DNA of 6,951 bases from Nitrospira sp. (GTDB lineage Bacteria; Nitrospirota; Nitrospiria; Nitrospirales; Nitrospiraceae). The notes under the pieces were generated by a model. The model worked only from the letters and a program-made list of their open reading frames with translations, was not told the origin of the DNA and made no database searches. Location of the stretch: assembly GCA_012032965.1 (NCBI GenBank), contig JAAUPT010000089.1:1-6951 (forward strand). Direction: 5' to 3'. The position numbers and the translations under genes were made by a program. Shown piece after piece: positions 1 through 6,951 of the stretch; the stretch's first letter is position 1, and each line of letters begins with the position of its first letter.

Positions 1-1434
<1,434 letters not shown>

Positions 1435-1440
1435 GTCCCT

Positions 1441-2577
1441 ATGACCGCCAACACCTTCGGCCGCATTTTCACAGTTACCTCGTTCGGCGAGAGCCATGGT
1501 CCGGCCATTGGATGCGTGGTCGAATGGGTGCCCGCCCGGCCTCACGATTTCTACCGATGATATTCAGAGGGATCTTGATCGGCGCAAGCCTGGCACCTCC
1601 CGCCATGTGACTCAGCGCCAGGAATCTGATCATGTGGAAATTCTCTCCGGTGTGTTTGAAGGTCAGACGACCGGGACCCCGATTGCGCTATTGATTCGCA
1701 ATGAAGATGCCAGAAGCCGTGACTACGGGAATCTGGTCGATACCTTCCGCCCAGGGCATGCGGACTACACCTACTGGCAGAAGTACGGCATTCGCGACCA
1801 TCGAGGTGGCGGTCGTGCATCGGCTCGGGAAACGGCGGTTCGAGTTGCTGCAGCGGCGATTGCCAGAAAATGGCTCAGAGAAAAGTATGGTGTCGTGATT
1901 CACGGATATCTGAGCCAATTAGGTCCTCTTGAGTTGGCGTTCAAGGACTGGGAGGCCGTGGGACAGAATCCATTTTTCTCGGCTGATCCGGATGTGGTGG
2001 CCAAGTTGGAATCGTTCATGGATGAGTTGCGGAAGGCCGGCGATTCGGTCGGCGCCAGGATTACGACGGTGGCAGAACATGTGCCGGTTGGCTGGGGGGC
2101 GCCGGTCTATGGGAAATTGGATGCCGATTTGGCTGCGGCGATGATGAGCATCAATGCAGTGAAGGCCGTCGAGATCGGGTCAGGTTTCGCGTCGGTTGTC
2201 CAGCGCGGCTCTGAACACAGCGACGAACTGACGCCGGAAGGTTTCGTCACGAATCATGCCGGCGGCATTCTTGGCGGCATCTCGACCGGGCAGGACATTG
2301 TCGTGACTATCGGCATCAAGCCGACGTCGAGCATCCGTATCCCGCGCCGATCGATTGACAAACAGGGCAAGCCGGTGACGGTCGAAACGAATGGCCGCCA
2401 CGATCCCTGTGTCGGTATCCGTGCGACACCGATTGCTGAGGCTATGATGGCGCTGGTACTCATGATCATGCGCTGGTACATCGGGCTCAAAATGCCGACG
2501 TGACGACGAAGACTCCAAAAATCTCGGCCTCGGTAAGGTGGACGACCTCACACGACAAGACAAAACCTGCCTCATAG
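1441..2577 (+). CDS. aroC: Chorismate synthase, with two apparent single-base frameshifts
   Basis: Chorismate synthase converts EPSP to chorismate with reduced FMN, the last step of the shikimate pathway. The ATG at 1441 begins [20 protein letters not shown], with the family's first signature (GESHG). The frame then breaks. An extra A in the AA at 1523-1524 turns [12 protein letters not shown] into a dead end; the body continues in frame 2 through [27 protein letters not shown] (second signature) and GRHDPCVG (third signature, near 2394-2417). A second break near 2464 fits a missing G: ATGGATCATGCG restores [17 protein letters not shown], the usual AroC ending. In that frame the stop is TAG at 2575-2577, giving about 378 residues, within the family range. 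As sequenced, the body frame stops earlier, at 2501-2503. The last 24 or so residues after NADV look poorly conserved, so the true end is less certain. The gene sits 6 bases after aspS and is probably co-transcribed with it. Confidence 0.95.
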
Positions 2578-2664
2578 AACAATCCAGATTCTACTGGAGC
2601 GTAACGAATCAGTCTCCCACTTGCATAGGTAGTCATGCTTGGAAGGTCGTGAGACAGACGAGCG
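2578..2664. other. Gap between convergent aroC and DUF190 genes
   Basis: 87 bases with no gene I can support and no terminator-like hairpin with a T-run. A minus-strand open frame crosses it but is not convincing (see rejected items). Confidence 0.4.
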
Positions 2665-3009
2665 CTACTGTGAGGTGCGTCTCTCAAACGTGAGAATCTC
2701 CACAGACTGTAGGGTGGCTACCAGACCTGTGTGACCCTGCCGTTCGAGGAAGGCGAGAAAGTCCTCGACCTGGTCTCGCGAATCGACGATTTCAATGGTG
2801 ATGGGGAGATCTTCAGCCAGGCGTTCGATCTTGAAGGTGTGGATCACGCGGGTGTGTGGGCCAAATCCCATGAGTCCGCGGTAGACGGTGGCGCCGGATA
2901 ACTGCCGTTCATGGGCCTGCGCGACAATCCATTCAAAGAGCGGCCGCCCCTCATGTTTGTCGCCTTCTCCTGCATAGATTCTCAGCACACATCCGTTTTT
3001 AGTCTGCAT
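2665..3009 (-). CDS. DUF190 family, PII-like protein
   Basis: A 114-residue soluble protein without signal peptide or membrane segment. It starts MQTKNGCVLRIYAGEGDK, followed by RPLFEWIVAQAHERQLSGATVYRGLMGFG, then an IETF-like strand region (VIHTFKIERLAEDLPITIEIVD) and a C-terminal segment ending ATLQSVEILTF. This arrangement (short first strand, HEGRPLFEWIV helix, GATVYRGLMGFG turn) is the hallmark of DUF190, a small family with a ferredoxin-like fold resembling PII signalling proteins. Its start lies 3 bases after the crcB stop, with a GGAA about 7 bases upstream of the ATG, so the two are almost certainly one operon. DUF190 next to crcB is a recurring pairing in bacteria. A role in fluoride response or channel regulation is inferred from that neighbourhood only; the ligand is unknown. 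Confidence 0.88.
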   Translation of the reverse strand: MQTKNGCVLRIYAGEGDKHEGRPLFEWIVAQAHERQLSGATVYRGLMGFGPHTRVIHTFKIERLAEDLPITIEIVDSRDQVEDFLAFLERQGHTGLVATLQSVEILTFERRTSQ

Positions 3010-3012
3010 GGA

Positions 3013-3438
3013 TCATTTCCAGAGCAGATAGGCTGTGGAATAACCGGCCCACACGGCAACCAGACCCAGGACGGTATGGCCGACGATATTTCCAAAGGCT
3101 AACGTCAGTTCTCCGTCACGCAGCAGGTTCATCGTTTCGTTGCCGAATGCTGAGAAGGTTGTAAACCCGCCCAAGATGCCGACCATAAGAAAAGCCCGGG
3201 TTTCCCCTGAGACGACGCCTCGCTGGTCTGCAAGCTGAGCGAGAAAGCCGATCAGCGCACAGCCCACGATATTGACAGCCAAGGTGCCGAAAGGGAATTG
3301 GACACTCTTGCTCAGCTGTTGAACCCATCCGCTCAAGAGGTAGCGAAAAATTGATCCGATGAACCCGCCTGTGCCGATCAGGAAAAGGGTACGCAGTGTG
3401 CGACTCGCTGAAAAATGGTGAACTGGATTGACGCTCAT
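3013..3438 (-). CDS. crcB: Fluoride channel CrcB/Fluc
   Basis: A small membrane protein that exports fluoride as a dual-topology dimer in the inner membrane. With the chosen ATG at 3436-3438 it has 141 residues (family about 125) and four hydrophobic segments, roughly residues 17-38, 48-70, 82-101 and 115-139. Diagnostic motifs are GGFIGSIFRY (residues 24-33), GTLAVNIVG (51-59, with the conserved Asn 56) and GGFTTFSAFGNE (90-101). The last carries the phenylalanines that line the pore, and its backbone helps bind the central sodium ion. The open frame extends upstream to 3543, but those 35 residues look non-membranous and unlike the family, so I prefer the internal ATG. The Shine-Dalgarno sequence there is weak. 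The gene is followed 3 bases later by the DUF190 gene and is divergent from rnhA. No fluoride riboswitch is visible upstream. Confidence 0.93.
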   Translation of the reverse strand: MSVNPVHHFSASRTLRTLFLIGTGGFIGSIFRYLLSGWVQQLSKSVQFPFGTLAVNIVGCALIGFLAQLADQRGVVSGETRAFLMVGILGGFTTFSAFGNETMNLLRDGELTLAFGNIVGHTVLGLVAVWAGYSTAYLLWK

Positions 3439-3520
3439 TGTACTCAAGTAGTCCAACCGAGTCACGCCGTTCGTACAGTCTTGCCGCTGGGAACTATGGT
3501 TCAGATCGACTCTGTCGTAG

Positions 3521-3526
3521 TACAAT
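3521..3526 (+). promoter_or_regulatory. Possible -10 element for rnhA
   Basis: TACAAT lies 30 bases before the rnhA ATG, in the 118-base gap between divergent crcB and rnhA. The best -35-like match, TTCAGA at 3500-3505, is only 15 bases away, so the assignment is weak. I see no convincing promoter on the minus strand for crcB. Confidence 0.25.
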
Positions 3527-3556
3527 CCGAACGCGAATTTCACATGGAAGAGTGGA

Positions 3557-4015
3557 ATGGTCGAGATTTATACAGATGGTGCCTGCAGCGGGAATCCTGG
3601 GCCTGGAGGGTGGGGTGTCTTGCTGCGGATCGGTGATGCGGAAACGGAACTCTGCGGTGGTGAACCTGCGACGACCAACAATCGGATGGAGTTACTTGCG
3701 GTGATTGAGGCGCTGCAATCGCTTACAGAACCGACAACGGCACGAGTGTATACGGATTCGCAGTATGTCCAGAAAGGCATCAGCGAATGGATTCATGGAT
3801 GGAAACAGCGAGGCTGGAAAACCGCCGGGAAGGAACCCGTCAAGAACGAGGATTTATGGCGTCGCCTCGATGCACTGGCTTCCGGCCACCAGCTTGAATG
3901 GCACTGGGTGAGAGGGCATAACGGACATACAGAGAACGAACGGGCAGACGCCTTGGCTCGTTCCGGCCTCGAACAGGCTCGCCGTGGCAAGCGACCAGTC
4001 GCTACGCCAGAGTGA
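3557..4015 (+). CDS. rnhA: Ribonuclease HI
   Basis: This enzyme cuts the RNA strand of RNA-DNA hybrids (R-loops, replication primers) in the cytoplasm. The 152-residue product is close to the E. coli length and aligns with it almost end to end. The catalytic set is complete: Asp7 in [17 protein letters not shown], Glu45 in TTNNRMEL, Asp67 in VYTDSQYV, His121 in [15 protein letters not shown] and Asp131 at the end of that motif. The basic handle region ([20 protein letters not shown], residues 78-97) is also present, so this is the handle-containing bacterial type. The start is ATG 3557, chosen because GGAAGAG lies 4 bases upstream and the protein begins directly with the first strand. No frame errors are visible. 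The downstream ABC ATPase frame begins inside its last 32 bases, which suggests co-transcription. Confidence 0.97.
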   Translation: MVEIYTDGACSGNPGPGGWGVLLRIGDAETELCGGEPATTNNRMELLAVIEALQSLTEPTTARVYTDSQYVQKGISEWIHGWKQRGWKTAGKEPVKNEDLWRRLDALASGHQLEWHWVRGHNGHTENERADALARSGLEQARRGKRPVATPE

Positions 4016-4837
4016 CCCTCCGGCTCACGATCCGAACCGATCAGCCGATTCTCCTCTCATCCTCGATATTCAGCATGCCACAGTCTATTCGCGGGGGAGA
4101 CCTGCGTCTTTCTCCGACTTCTCCTTCAAAAGTTCGAGATTGGTGAGCATGTCGCGATCCTGGGCCCCAACGGGTCAGGCAAATCGACATTACTCAGATT
4201 GCTTTCAGGCGAAGTCCATGCGATGCCGAAGGATGAAACGCGAATAGCACTTTTCGGTGATGAGCGGTGGAATGTCTGGGATGTGCGGAAGCAGATCGGC
4301 ATTGTATCGCACGATCTTCAACGGGATTATCTGATTGGTGCAGAAGGGGTGAACGTCGTGCTGTCCGGCTATTATGCCAGCAACGATACCTATGAGTGCC
4401 AGCAGTTTGGTAAGACCCAGATGACACGGGCCTATGAGCTGATGCAGGAGTTGGGCATTGCCTCGCTAGCTGGTCGGCCATTCGGCCATCTCTCAACCGG
4501 CGAGCAGCGGCGCTTTTTATTGGCGAGAGCGTTGGTTCATGACCCCTCAGTGCTGGTGCTCGATGAGCCTACGAGCGGCCTCGATCCCAAGGCCTGTTTT
4601 CAATATCTGGATCTGTTACGTCTCCAAATCGCAAAAGGGAAGACGGTTCTGCTTGTGACTCACCATCTGCATGAGATCCCGCCTGAGATTGATCGCGTGG
4701 TCTTCCTCAAAGAGGGGATGATCATCGCCGATGGCCACAAATCTACCGTGCTCACAAAAGGCCGAGTTAGCGCGCTCTTCGACAATAAGATGACCCTTGC
4801 TCAGGCCAGCGGCTGGTATCAAGCGTTGCCTGGATGA
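3984..4837 (+). CDS. Orphan ABC transporter ATP-binding protein (ModF/YlmA-like), frame disrupted near the N-terminus
   Basis: A single ABC ATPase domain of about 280 residues. Visible motifs are Walker [10 protein letters not shown] (4163-4189), a variant signature LSTGEQ (4490-4507), Walker [13 protein letters not shown] (from 4550) and the H-loop [10 protein letters not shown]. The sub-type resembles stand-alone YlmA and ModF/PhrA-like ATPases. No permease or binding protein lies nearby, so the substrate and any transport role are unknown. The likely start is GTG 3984, overlapping rnhA by 32 bases; [12 protein letters not shown] then opens the domain. Between 4086 and 4147 the sequence carries excess bases. 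Removing one from each of TT 4088-4089, GGGGG 4093-4097, TTT 4109-4111, AAAA 4128-4131 and TT 4140-4141 gives VYRGETCVFSDFSFKVRDGE, which matches the family and joins frame 3 to the main frame 2. A shorter product starting after Walker A (ATG 4199) could not bind ATP normally, so it is unlikely to be the real gene. Confidence 0.87.
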
Positions 4838-4838
4838 T

Positions 4839-4853
4839 GCTCAGCGATTGAGC
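4839..4853 (+). terminator. Weak stem-loop after the ABC ATPase gene
   Basis: GCTCA and TGAGC form a perfect 5-base stem around the loop GCGAT, starting one base after the stop codon. A second short inverted repeat (ATTCT-TCAC-AGAAT, 4860-4873) follows. Neither is followed by a T-run, so termination here is only a possibility. The rest of the 103-base gap to the next gene shows nothing I can name. Confidence 0.2.
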
Positions 4854-4940
4854 CTGCTGATTCTTCACAGAATACCGTGGCTTTGACGAAAGTGGTTTCC
4901 AGAGCTAGGCTTCAGATGCTGCTCTTTCGCACAAGCCGAC

Positions 4941-5835
4941 ATGCACACAGAGTTCTCGACACTCACGCGCTGTCTATCCCTGCGTTCACTCCTGTTCCTG
5001 TTGATCTGTGTTGGATCGTCCTTCGTTTTTCCCAATACGGGGTGGGCTGAAACCTGGGTCTGCTCTCGCCCCGGACAGTCGGATCTCTATACAGACCGTG
5101 AATACCCTGGTTGCCGACCGCTCGGGGAGGCGAAGACCTATTCGCCGCTTCACATTTCTCCATCATCGCGCCCCACATCAACCAATAGTCGTTTGGCCGC
5201 CTGTGTCGGGTACCGTCACTCCCCATTCTTCATCACCACTTCACGGCAGAAAGCCAGTGCCCTTTGCCGAAGTCTCCATACCATTGCCTGTGTTGGGCGT
5301 GACGCAAGCCAAGGCAGGGTTCATAACTGGCGCATGGGCTGGCTTGGTGGCGCAACTCATCGTTGCGTACAAGGCGGATGGAAAGGGACCAGAAGTGATC
5401 CCCGATTCGAATATGATGCCCGTTTCCGTGCATTCATTGTGGGCGGCTGTCGCCGCTGCCTCCAAAGCCGTCGGGTACGATCCGAGATACCTTTCGGTGC
5501 GCTTGTTGGTTCCGATGCCGATGGACGGGCCTAGTGCCGGAGGGATATTCGCCGTTGGCATTGCCGCGGCACTGCTCGGGGATTCGATTCGCCAGGATGT
5601 CTGCATGTCGGGGACCATTGAGCCGGATTTGGAGATCAGGCCCGTGGGGGGATTGGTTGATAAGATGGGGGCCTGCCGCGATCTCAGAAAAACCACGATG
5701 ATCGTGCCTGATGGGTTGGACAACAGCCACCTCAGCTTTACTGGCGCCGAACGATCAATCCAGGTGATCCAAGTGTATTCACTGTCGGAAGCCTATAGCG
5801 CGGTGACCGGTCAAGCACTTCGGCCTGTACCCTAG
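4941..5835 (+). CDS. Exported stand-alone Lon-type (S16) serine protease, one apparent frameshift
   Basis: The restored product has about 297 residues. Residues 1-36 form a Sec signal peptide (SLRSLLFLLICVGSSFVF, cleavage after GWA). A small segment follows with WVC and PGC cysteines (41 and 58) and then a Pro/Ser-rich linker. The rest is a Lon proteolytic domain: PMDGPSAGG carries the nucleophile Ser198 (codon 5533-5535), and PVGGLVDKMGAC carries Lys241 (codon 5662-5664). Their 43-residue spacing equals that of E. coli Lon Ser679/Lys722. There is no AAA+ ATPase domain and no PDZ domain. The N-terminal part reads in frame 3 and the protease domain in frame 1; removing one C from CCCC at 5171-5174 joins them as SPSSRPHQPIVVWPPVSG. 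The position of that break is inferred. The start at ATG 4941 has no clear Shine-Dalgarno. The substrate is unknown; it probably acts in the periplasm without ATP. An OB-fold-like exported protein follows 23 bases later. Confidence 0.87.
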
Positions 5836-5847
5836 AAATCAACAGAA

Positions 5848-5855
5848 GAGGAGGG
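5848..5855 (+). promoter_or_regulatory. Strong ribosome binding site
   Basis: GAGGAGGG lies 3 bases before ATG 5859 and 6 bases before the adjacent ATG 5862. The spacing favours the second ATG slightly; the product would differ by one Met. Confidence 0.7.
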
Positions 5856-5858
5856 ATC

Positions 5859-6263
5859 ATGATGCAGCCTCATGCACAATACACAGAGCGATTCTTGAAG
5901 GCAGCGGTGGCGAGACCAGTTGGACTTCTGCTCGTCACACTTGCTCTCCTAGTACCCACAGCCTGGGCGGCAGAACCGGTCAAGATCAGTTCCTTACAGA
6001 CCTACCCTGAATCATACAAGATGAAGGTGGTGCAGGTGCAAGGGACCGTCAGCGGATACCGAATGCATCATTTCATCGGAAACAACACCAAGCTGGAGAA
6101 ATGCGTACAAGATTTTATGGTTGAGGACGGCACCGGGATGATTCAGGCGAGCTATGCGGCGCTTTGCCAGATGGGACCGGTCATGCTCCAAGACGGCGAT
6201 GAGGTCACTATCGAGGGCCACTTCTTGGGAACGTTAGACGTTCGATCGGTGAGGAAACACTAG
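5859..6263 (+). CDS. Small exported OB-fold-like protein
   Basis: A 134-residue protein with a signal peptide: a hydrophobic stretch at residues 21-33 (VGLLLVTLALLVP), then TAWA with likely cleavage after residue 37. The mature part, about 97 residues, has an OB-fold pattern: a first strand with VVQVQGTVSG (57-66), then FMVEDGTGMIQASY (86-99), a loop, and DGDEVTIEGHF (112-122). This V-x-G-x-V, then D-G-T-G, then G-D-x-V-x-x-x-G order is what tRNA_anti/BOF-type OB domains show. Cys82 and Cys103 could form a disulfide in the periplasm. The ligand is unknown; exported OB folds may bind oligosaccharides, small molecules or other proteins. It lies 23 bases after the S16 protease gene with its own strong ribosome binding site, so the two are probably one operon. 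The gene reads cleanly with no frame break. It converges with the FUN14-like gene; the 66 bases between them contain no clear terminator. Confidence 0.75.
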   Translation: MMQPHAQYTERFLKAAVARPVGLLLVTLALLVPTAWAAEPVKISSLQTYPESYKMKVVQVQGTVSGYRMHHFIGNNTKLEKCVQDFMVEDGTGMIQASYAALCQMGPVMLQDGDEVTIEGHFLGTLDVRSVRKH

Positions 6264-6329
6264 GGCGCTGGGTATTCATGCGGAGAGATTCGGGAAAAGG
6301 TTAGAATCAGATCGATTTCGCGATTTACG

Positions 6330-6776
6330 TTACTTCCTCAGAAATCCAAACAAGGCGCCGACGGCGCCGGCGCCAAACGCAGAGAGGTAGCCGGTCGAAA
6401 CTTCTTTGAGACCTTGCGCTTTGCCGCGCGCCCAATCGAGGGTGTGTGTCACATCCGCTTGGATCAAGTTCCACTCCAGGTGAATCCATCCGGTCGATTT
6501 TAGGGCGAACACGAGCGCGGCCAATGCGGCGGTGATCAGCAAGGCGAGCATCAAGGTCTTCCGAAGCGCCCATCCAATTAGGAAGCCACCAAGGAAGCTG
6601 GCTCCTCCACGAGCGAGTGCCGGGGACATCATATCGTTTAGCCAGGCGCCGAATCCGGCCACGGTTGTGGCGCCGGCGGCCAGGAATGGCTTGGCTGTCC
6701 ACGGAGGACTGGTAAGAATGGTACCGAAGGTTTTCCCAAAGAACCCGCTGTGGGCTGAAGTTTGTATGACGCTCAT
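6330..6776 (-). CDS. FUN14-family membrane protein
   Basis: A 148-residue integral membrane protein with a hydrophilic N-terminus (residues 1-27) and hydrophobic segments at roughly 28-45, 57-70, 73-93 and 127-146. The core [18 protein letters not shown] (63-80), followed by a hydrophobic helix, then [12 protein letters not shown] (95-106) and a final Gly-rich helix ending FGFLRK, matches the FUN14 domain (the G-x-x-x-G-x-x-L-[RK]-K-T motif and the G-x-I-x-[VL]-[DEN]-W segment). In eukaryotes FUN14 proteins sit in the mitochondrial outer membrane and FUNDC1 acts in mitophagy. The function of bacterial members is unknown. The start is ATG at 6774-6776. GAGGAGAG lies 6 bases upstream (6783-6790), inside the end of the upstream metalloprotease gene, whose TGA overlaps this ATG (ATGA). 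Translation of the two is thus probably coupled. Confidence 0.75.
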   Translation of the reverse strand: MSVIQTSAHSGFFGKTFGTILTSPPWTAKPFLAAGATTVAGFGAWLNDMMSPALARGGASFLGGFLIGWALRKTLMLALLITAALAALVFALKSTGWIHLEWNLIQADVTHTLDWARGKAQGLKEVSTGYLSAFGAGAVGALFGFLRK

Positions 6777-6951
6777 AATCGGCTCTCCTCAAATGTGTTG
6801 CAGACCGAAGGATCGCCGGACTCGAGTCCACGCTTGAGCCAGGTCATGCGCTGTTCCGATGAGCCATGGGTCCAACTTTCCGGCTGCACGTGGCCCCGCG
6901 ACATTTCCTGCAGCCGATCATCTCCGATAGCCGCTGCTGCCCTAGTCCCTC
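6773..6951 (-). CDS. ypfJ: YpfJ-type neutral zinc metallopeptidase, C-terminal end
   Basis: Only the last 58 or so codons are in the window; the gene runs off the right edge. The minus strand reads [15 protein letters not shown], then [30 protein letters not shown] and EESRL before the TGA at 6773-6775. This tail (IGDD, THGSSxQR, W-[FL]-[KR]-RG, SGDP, CNTF) is highly characteristic of the YpfJ/KPN_02809 zinc-binding metallopeptidase family. The zinc-binding HEXXH helix and N-terminal membrane anchor would lie outside the window. At the very edge, the expected [10 protein letters not shown] reads out of frame unless one A is restored (the single T at 6943 on the plus strand would be TT), another homopolymer-type discrepancy. 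The stop overlaps the FUN14-like start by 4 bases. The gene symbol is by family resemblance only. Confidence 0.85.
   Translation of the reverse strand, partial: GTRAAAAIGDDRLQEMSRGHVQPESWTHGSSEQRMTWLKRGLESGDPSVCNTFEESRL

Noticed and set aside
2487..2687. Minus-strand open frame of 66 codons across the aroC end and the gap before the DUF190 gene
   Set aside because: It overlaps the restored aroC C-terminus and the DUF190 end, lacks a clear ribosome binding site and resembles no family I know. It is probably a chance frame.
3439..3543. Upstream extension of the crcB frame by 35 codons
   Set aside because: The added residues are polar, unlike CrcB N-termini, and would leave almost no room for promoters between crcB and rnhA.
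3439..3556. Fluoride riboswitch upstream of crcB
   Set aside because: No match to the conserved core (GGCGATGG-type 5' half with a TGATGACTCC-type 3' half) is readable on the minus strand.
5008..5835. Frame-1 open frame starting at 5008 as an independent cytoplasmic S16 protein
   Set aside because: Its first 50 or so codons overlap the signal peptide and WVC segment in frame 3, which look genuinely coding. A single-base correction near 5172 joins both parts into one sensible exported protein.

Overview
The window looks like a chromosomal housekeeping segment from a Gram-negative bacterium with moderate-to-high GC. The protein sequences and the mix of exported proteins, a FUN14-type membrane protein and a YpfJ-type metalloprotease fit Nitrospira or a close relative in Nitrospirota. 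That taxon is an inference from recall, not from a search. I see no mobile element, CRISPR array, rRNA or tRNA.

Layout, left to right. On the plus strand: the 3' part of aspS (aspartyl-tRNA synthetase), then aroC (chorismate synthase) 6 bases later. On the minus strand: a two-gene unit, crcB (fluoride channel) followed by a DUF190/PII-like gene, convergent to aroC. On the plus strand again, divergent from crcB: rnhA (RNase HI), an overlapping orphan ABC ATPase gene, then an exported stand-alone Lon-type (S16) serine protease with an intact Ser/Lys dyad, and 23 bases later a small exported OB-fold-like protein. On the minus strand at the right end: the 3' end of a ypfJ-type zinc metalloprotease gene, whose stop overlaps the start of a FUN14-like membrane protein gene (ATGA).

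The dominant oddity is the state of the reading frames. aspS, aroC, the ABC ATPase and the S16 protease are all broken by single-base length changes, and the end of ypfJ probably is too. Every change I can place falls in a short run of one base. Undoing each one restores family-consensus residues. Two of the affected genes (aspS, aroC) are normally indispensable. The simplest explanation is homopolymer miscalls in the read or assembly, not pseudogenes or programmed frameshifting. Coordinates below give the full span of each gene across its frame changes.

The most interesting biology is the exported, ATPase-free S16 protease and its OB-fold neighbour, which may be a periplasmic pair. The crcB-DUF190 unit without a visible fluoride riboswitch, and the ypfJ-FUN14 translational coupling, also deserve a look. 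I did not find anything I would call a wholly new defence or mobile system.
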